This document shows, piece after piece, positions 39,697 to 43,175 of a stretch of DNA of 43,175 bases. Within the stretch, counting starts at the first letter, position 1. Each line of letters opens with the position of its first letter. The DNA comes from Clostridiales bacterium (lineage in GTDB: Bacteria > Bacillota > Clostridia > Oscillospirales > CAG-272): positions 183,265-226,439 of the forward strand of contig JAAZAV010000014.1 in the NCBI GenBank assembly GCA_012514145.1, in the 5' to 3' direction. The translations under genes and the position numbers were made by a program. The notes under the pieces were generated by a model. It had not been told where the DNA came from. It did not search any database and was given only the letters and a program-made list of their open reading frames with translations.

Positions 39697-40146
39697 TTAC
39701 TCGGAATCCGAATCCTTTTCTTCCCTGCCGTCGACATAGTTCATGGCACGTTCCATGACCTGCTGAAGCATATTGATCATGTGTTCCCGCATTTCATCGG
39801 TGTAACCCTCGGTTATATATGCGTTCCAGTCGCCGAGAACCTGACATACCAGAGGCAAAATGTCGTATGCCTTCTGTGTCGGGTATACTTCGGTTATACG
39901 GCGGTTGGTTGCGCACATACGGCGCTCAATATAGCCATTATTCTCCAGCTTAGCCACCTGGCGCGCAACATTGCTTTTGTTGACATATATTGCCTTCGCC
40001 AAACCCTCCTGCGAAATGCCGGGATTGCGGCAGACATTCAGGATATATGCGTATTGATAACCGCTTAGACCCGTCCCCTCAAAGCGGTCGTTGCGAAATT
40101 GTGTGGCACAGCGCGAAATCACGCTGATACATCTCATAAGTGTCAT
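39697..40146 (-). CDS. MarR family transcriptional regulator
   Basis: 149 aa. Winged helix-turn-helix: GLSGYQYAYILNVCRNPGIS, QEGLAKAIYVNKSNVARQVAKLENNGYI, and the wing ERRMCATNRRITEVYPT. RBS GGAGGAGG. It heads the operon marR-ABC-ABC(-Gfo/Idh) behind a perfect promoter and an inverted repeat near the start of transcription, so it probably represses the exporter and itself until a ligand binds. The ligand is unknown. Confidence 0.9.
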   Translation of the reverse strand: MTLMRCISVISRCATQFRNDRFEGTGLSGYQYAYILNVCRNPGISQEGLAKAIYVNKSNVARQVAKLENNGYIERRMCATNRRITEVYPTQKAYDILPLVCQVLGDWNAYITEGYTDEMREHMINMLQQVMERAMNYVDGREEKDSDSE

Positions 40147-40191
40147 TCATCCTGCCTCCTCCCATGTAACCAAACAGTAAAAAACTCTTGT

Positions 40192-40205
40192 GTTGCCTGC
40201 GCAAC
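40192..40205 (-). promoter_or_regulatory. Possible MarR operator
   Basis: An inverted repeat GTTGC-GCAG-GCAAC just downstream of the expected transcript start of the marR operon. A second imperfect repeat CAAC/GTTG lies beside it (about 40201-40214). Confidence 0.4.
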
Positions 40206-40216
40206 TCTCAGGTTGA

Positions 40217-40245
40217 ATTATAGCAGACACAGGTTATTTTGTCAA
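40217..40245 (-). promoter_or_regulatory. Consensus sigma-A promoter for the marR-exporter operon
   Basis: On the minus strand TTGACA (40245-40240), 17-bp spacer, TATAAT (40222-40217), perfect. Confidence 0.88.
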
Positions 40246-40450
40246 GAAAAACTAAACTAATTAAAGGACTGTTTGAAATTTTATTTCAATTCCGCCCGCA
40301 CGGTTTGAAACATGTTTTTCGGTGCCGGCGTTTATTATACAGCGTAAATTCCCAATTTAAGTGCAATCACAATTGCAATTTTTGCAGTAACTTTGAGAAT
40401 TTACCCAGCCGTATAAATCCCCGGAAATCTTGAATTTCTTGTTTTTTGCA
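40246..40450. other. Intergenic stretch with no recognised feature
   Basis: The AT-rich region between the divergent marR and asd promoters. I see no ORF, riboswitch or strong hairpin in it, only A/T runs and short imperfect repeats (ATTGCAATTTTTGCAG). Confidence 0.5.
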
Positions 40451-40479
40451 TTGACAAACAAATATACTTGTGCTATAAT
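40451..40479 (+). promoter_or_regulatory. Consensus sigma-A promoter for asd
   Basis: TTGACA (40451-40456), 17-bp spacer, TATAAT (40474-40479), perfect. The leader of about 80 bases shows no lysine-riboswitch strings. Confidence 0.87.
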
Positions 40480-40567
40480 CACTAATCAAAATTCCGCAAT
40501 TCATCGCAGTCCGTGGAACGCATAATCCTCACCTGCTGAACCGGAAAATGAAAGGAAGGCAATAATT

Positions 40568-41656
40568 ATGTATCAGCTGTCTAAAAAGCTCCGCGCAGGA
40601 GTCGTAGGTGCAACCGGTATGGTCGGACAGCGTTTTCTGACGCTGCTTGCCGAACATCCTTTCTTTGAGGTCACTGCCCTTGCAGCGAGCCCCCGTTCGG
40701 CGGGCAAGACTTACGAAGAGGCTCTCGAAGGACGTTGGCGCATCGCCGAACCCATGCCCGATAAAATCAAGGACATGGTAGTTATAGATGCTTCCAACGC
40801 CGACGCCCTTGCCGACGCCTGCGATTTTGTTTTCTGTGCCGTTGACATGAAGAAGGATCAGGTAATTGAGCTTGAGAATTCTTATGCAAAGGCAGAACTG
40901 CCCGTAGTGTCAAACAACTCCGCCAACCGCTGGACTCCCGATGTTCCTATGATCATCCCCGAGATTAACGATGCCCACCTCGCCGTCATTGAGAACCAGA
41001 AAAAGCGTCTGGGTACCGCCCGGGGCTTCATCGCCGTAAAGCCAAACTGCTCTATACAGTCCTATGTTCCGCAGCTCACCCCGCTGCTGAAATATGAGCC
41101 CACCAACATTGTCGCCACCACATATCAGGCGATTTCAGGCGCCGGCAAGTCCTTCAAGGAGTGGCCGGAGATGGTCGACAATGTTATACCCTACATCGGC
41201 GGCGAGGAGGAGAAATCCGAGAAGGAACCGCTGCGCGTCTGGGGGCATATCGAAAACGGCACGATTGTCGCTGCTTCCTCTCCTCTTATCACCACCCAGT
41301 GTATCCGTGTTCCGGCAACCGACGGCCATATGGCTGCCGTATTTATGAGCTTCAAGAAAAAACCTTCCAAAGAAGAGATTCTTGCCGAGTGGGCATCATT
41401 TGCCGGTCTGCCTCAGAAGCTGGAGCTTCCATCCGCTCCGAAGCCGTTTATCACCTATTTCGACGAGGAGAACCGTCCTCAGACCGGACTTGACAGAATG
41501 ATCGGCGGCGGCATGGGCATATCCTGCGGCCGTCTGCGCGAGGACACTCTGTTTGACTATAAGTTTGTAGGTCTCTCCCACAATACTCTCCGCGGCGCTG
41601 CCGGCGGCGGTGTGCTTACCGCTGAGCTCCTTGCCGCTCTCGGTTACTTCGGCTGA
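40568..41656 (+). CDS. asd: Aspartate-semialdehyde dehydrogenase (archaeal/fungal-type subfamily)
   Basis: 362 aa. Reduces aspartyl phosphate to aspartate semialdehyde, the branch point to lysine, methionine and threonine. NADPH-binding start RAGVVGATGMVGQRFL, active-site KPNCSIQ with C161, QAISGAGKSF, and the IPEIN and GHMAAV segments. The NCSIQ motif, the VVSNNSANR segment and the length are those of the subfamily seen in archaea, fungi and some bacteria, not the E. coli type (NCTTI). RBS AAAGGAAGG. It supplies DapA and MetY branches. Confidence 0.93.
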   Translation: MYQLSKKLRAGVVGATGMVGQRFLTLLAEHPFFEVTALAASPRSAGKTYEEALEGRWRIAEPMPDKIKDMVVIDASNADALADACDFVFCAVDMKKDQVIELENSYAKAELPVVSNNSANRWTPDVPMIIPEINDAHLAVIENQKKRLGTARGFIAVKPNCSIQSYVPQLTPLLKYEPTNIVATTYQAISGAGKSFKEWPEMVDNVIPYIGGEEEKSEKEPLRVWGHIENGTIVAASSPLITTQCIRVPATDGHMAAVFMSFKKKPSKEEILAEWASFAGLPQKLELPSAPKPFITYFDEENRPQTGLDRMIGGGMGISCGRLREDTLFDYKFVGLSHNTLRGAAGGGVLTAELLAALGYFG

Positions 41657-41679
41657 CACTGACAATATATAAGATGATC

Positions 41680-41713
41680 AAAGCGCGACGGGTAAAACCG
41701 TCGCGCTTTTTCA
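41680..41713 (+). terminator. Terminator after asd
   Basis: A perfect 11-bp stem AAGCGCGACGG (41681-41691) with its complement (41698-41708), 6-base loop, then TTTTTC. Confidence 0.9.
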
Positions 41714-41802
41714 TTGTTATGCATCATATGTCGTGCGTTATGCCGCGAGTGACTGACTAATCGGCGGCAGGATGATTGCATATATAATCAAGAATTTTCA
41801 TC

Positions 41803-41831
41803 TTGCTACGCCGTATCTCACATGGTATAAT
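41803..41831 (+). promoter_or_regulatory. Sigma-A promoter for the clan-A glycoside hydrolase
   Basis: TTGCTA (41803-41808), 17-bp spacer, TATAAT (41826-41831). Confidence 0.72.
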
Positions 41832-41884
41832 ATAGAAACAAGATGTAGGTATCCAATTAAATACATAACACAAGGAGAAACATC

Positions 41885-42973
41885 ATGCAGAAATATCAGG
41901 GTCAGTGGACTCCCGAACAGGCTTGGGAGTGGTATAATACACAGCCGTGGATACGCGGCTTCAACGGTTATCCGTCGAACTGCGTCAACCGTATCGCCAT
42001 GTGGCAGAAATATAACCATGAGGAGGTAGCCAAGCAGATTGATTATGAGTTCGGACTTGCAGAAGAACTTGGATTCAACGCGGTACGCTGCTTCGTCCAG
42101 TTTGAGCCCTGGTACTATGAGCACGACAGTTTTATGGCTAATCTTGAGGAGTATTTCACCATGGCGGATGCCCACGGCATCCGTGTAATGCTCGTATTGG
42201 GCAACGACTGCACCGTGGCGAAATCCCGCTTCAAGCCGGCGGTGTTCGGCGAGCAGAAGATAGACTGGGGCTATCACAGCGGCATCAAGGGCGGGCAGCA
42301 TGCCGGTGACTATACCGAAGCAGGCTATCAGCTGCTTGACGATCCGGAAATCGGTCCGAAATACTTTGATATGGTTGACGAGTTCGCCAAGAAATACGGT
42401 CAGGACGACCGTTTACAGATTTGGGACATCTGGAACGAATACGGCAACAGCCACCGCGGCATAATGAGCCTCCCCGCCCTGCTGCAATTCGCCGATATAC
42501 TCCGCTCCAACCGTGTCAAGCAGCCTATCACTGCAGGTCCGCTCAATACGCCCGAGCTGCGCGATCCCTGCCACGAGCTGTCGGATATAATCAGCTTTCA
42601 CTATTATGGTCCCAATGAAGGCGTTATTCCGATGATAGAGGAGCTTCGCGAACGCTGGGGACGCCCGCTGCTTAATACCGAATGGCTCAACCGCATCGGC
42701 AGAAACACGGTTGACTACCAGTTCCCTCTCTACTATCTTGAGAGAATCGGCTCCTATAACTGGGGGCTGATTCAGGGCTATTCGCAGACATTTGAGCCCT
42801 GGGGCGGCTACTACATCCGTCAGTCCAAGGGTGAGGAGCTCGACCTTACTCTCTGGCAGCATGACCTGTACCGCTTCAACGGTCTGCCCTACATTCCGGC
42901 GGAGACAAAGCTGATCAGACGGTTCTGTGACCTCGCCGATGCACGCGACCGTAAGGCGGGTATATTGATTTAA
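41885..42973 (+). CDS. Cytosolic (beta/alpha)8 glycoside hydrolase, clan A-like
   Basis: 362 aa. TIM-barrel glycosidase with two glutamates in clan-A positions: the acid/base E185 in IWDIWNEYGN and the nucleophile E266 in LLNTEWLNRI. Other barrel strands are GFNAVRCFVQFEPWYY, IRVMLVLGNDC and ISFHYYGP. There is no signal peptide, so it acts on imported oligosaccharides. The family number (GH5, GH2-like or other) cannot be fixed by eye. RBS AAGGAG lies 8 bp upstream. It stands alone with its own promoter and terminator. Confidence 0.85.
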   Translation: MQKYQGQWTPEQAWEWYNTQPWIRGFNGYPSNCVNRIAMWQKYNHEEVAKQIDYEFGLAEELGFNAVRCFVQFEPWYYEHDSFMANLEEYFTMADAHGIRVMLVLGNDCTVAKSRFKPAVFGEQKIDWGYHSGIKGGQHAGDYTEAGYQLLDDPEIGPKYFDMVDEFAKKYGQDDRLQIWDIWNEYGNSHRGIMSLPALLQFADILRSNRVKQPITAGPLNTPELRDPCHELSDIISFHYYGPNEGVIPMIEELRERWGRPLLNTEWLNRIGRNTVDYQFPLYYLERIGSYNWGLIQGYSQTFEPWGGYYIRQSKGEELDLTLWQHDLYRFNGLPYIPAETKLIRRFCDLADARDRKAGILI

Positions 42974-42987
42974 TAATTGAGGAAACT

Positions 42988-43026
42988 GATGCGGGCAGTG
43001 CCGTTTTGACACTGCCCGCATTTTAT
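42988..43026 (+). terminator. Terminator after the clan-A glycosidase
   Basis: A perfect 12-bp stem ATGCGGGCAGTG (42989-43000) with its complement (43010-43021), 9-base loop, then TTTTAT. Confidence 0.9.
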
Positions 43027-43103
43027 CTGATTGTAATCTTTCGTTAAGAATTAAATTGCAATAGCAAGTTGAAATAGTTCACGAAGAATTTACGGTAGAG
43101 AAC

Positions 43104-43154
43104 GACTTTTGCTTTTGAGCGAGGAGCGCAGCGACGAGGGAAAAAGCAAAAGTC
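43104..43154. repeat. Long palindromic element near the right edge
   Basis: A perfect 13-bp inverted repeat GACTTTTGCTTTT (43104-43116) and its complement (43142-43154) enclose a purine-rich core GAGCGAGGAGCGCAGCGACG (43117-43136). It looks like a dispersed palindromic repeat; the sequence after it (to 43175) is cut by the window edge. Confidence 0.55.
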
Positions 43155-43175
43155 TCGGCGCGTGTCGTGTCAGGC

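Noticed and set aside
1-43175. CRISPR arrays, tRNA or rRNA genes, prophage or insertion sequences
   Set aside because: No regularly spaced repeats, no T-loop strings in a cloverleaf setting, and no transposase, integrase or phage structural frames were seen.

Overview
The window reads as a chromosomal piece of an anaerobic, Gram-positive-type bacterium of the Bacillota, most likely an uncultured gut-type member of the Clostridia. The reasons are: many lipoproteins with a lipobox and no outer-membrane genes, an SLH-domain surface protein, YidC/Jag/YidD in the Bacillota order, a lysine riboswitch, a GH4 glycosidase, a glycyl radical enzyme, and promoters very close to the sigma-A consensus (TTGACA-17-TATAAT occurs repeatedly). 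G+C looks slightly above 50% by eye. I see no phage, transposase, CRISPR array, tRNA or rRNA. This is an ordinary housekeeping and nutrition region with some unusual parts.

Layout. 1-2.9 kb: 3' part of glutaminyl-tRNA synthetase, then an O-acetylhomoserine sulfhydrylase. 3-7 kb: a secreted protein with two CBM6-like repeats and a C-terminal membrane anchor, a glycerophosphodiesterase (minus), and an SLH protein. 7-14 kb: a GCVE-type glycyl radical enzyme with no activase in the window, and two paralogous solute-binding lipoproteins flanking an FAD-dependent oxidoreductase. 14-18 kb: J-domain protein plus zinc-ribbon membrane protein (minus), an Ig-like lipoprotein, then a zinc peptidase and a metallo-beta-lactamase-fold hydrolase (minus). 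18-21.8 kb: glycerate kinase and an NMT1/SsuA-type ABC importer. 21.9-25.1 kb: rpmH-rnpA-yidD-yidC-jag, without dnaA before it or mnmE/mnmG after it. 25.2-29.4 kb: GH4 glycosidase, class II aldolase, acyl-ACP thioesterase and an OmpR-like regulator with a degenerate receiver. 29.4-34.7 kb: dapA under a lysine riboswitch, queA, a lone purC with a structured leader, a nucleoside-hydrolase-like protein and an orphan lipoprotein. 34.8-40.2 kb: MarR regulator, a two-gene heterodimeric ABC exporter and a Gfo/Idh/MocA oxidoreductase (minus). 40.5-43 kb: asd, a clan-A glycoside hydrolase, and a partial palindromic element at the right edge.

How the genes fit together. Aspartate-family synthesis is spread over three sites with separate control (metY, riboswitch-controlled dapA, and asd behind a consensus promoter). 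Carbohydrate handling is mostly intracellular (GH4, clan-A GH, aldolase, glycerate kinase, Gfo/Idh enzyme), and the importers for it are not here except as orphan binding proteins. The least explained parts are: the orphan glycyl radical enzyme, the binding-protein/flavoprotein block, the degenerate response regulator, face-to-face promoters sharing a -10 box at about 18,060, the purC and 3-kb leaders, and a 52-codon ORF that may be a gene remnant.

Intergenic stretches near or above 300 bp: 17813-18117 holds the small ORF and the two overlapping promoters; 30322-30751 holds the dapA promoter, lysine riboswitch and attenuator; 40147-40567 holds the MarR and asd promoters, with nothing recognisable between them (about 40246-40450). 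All positions and motifs were read by eye, and family assignments rest on motif recognition, not on database searches.
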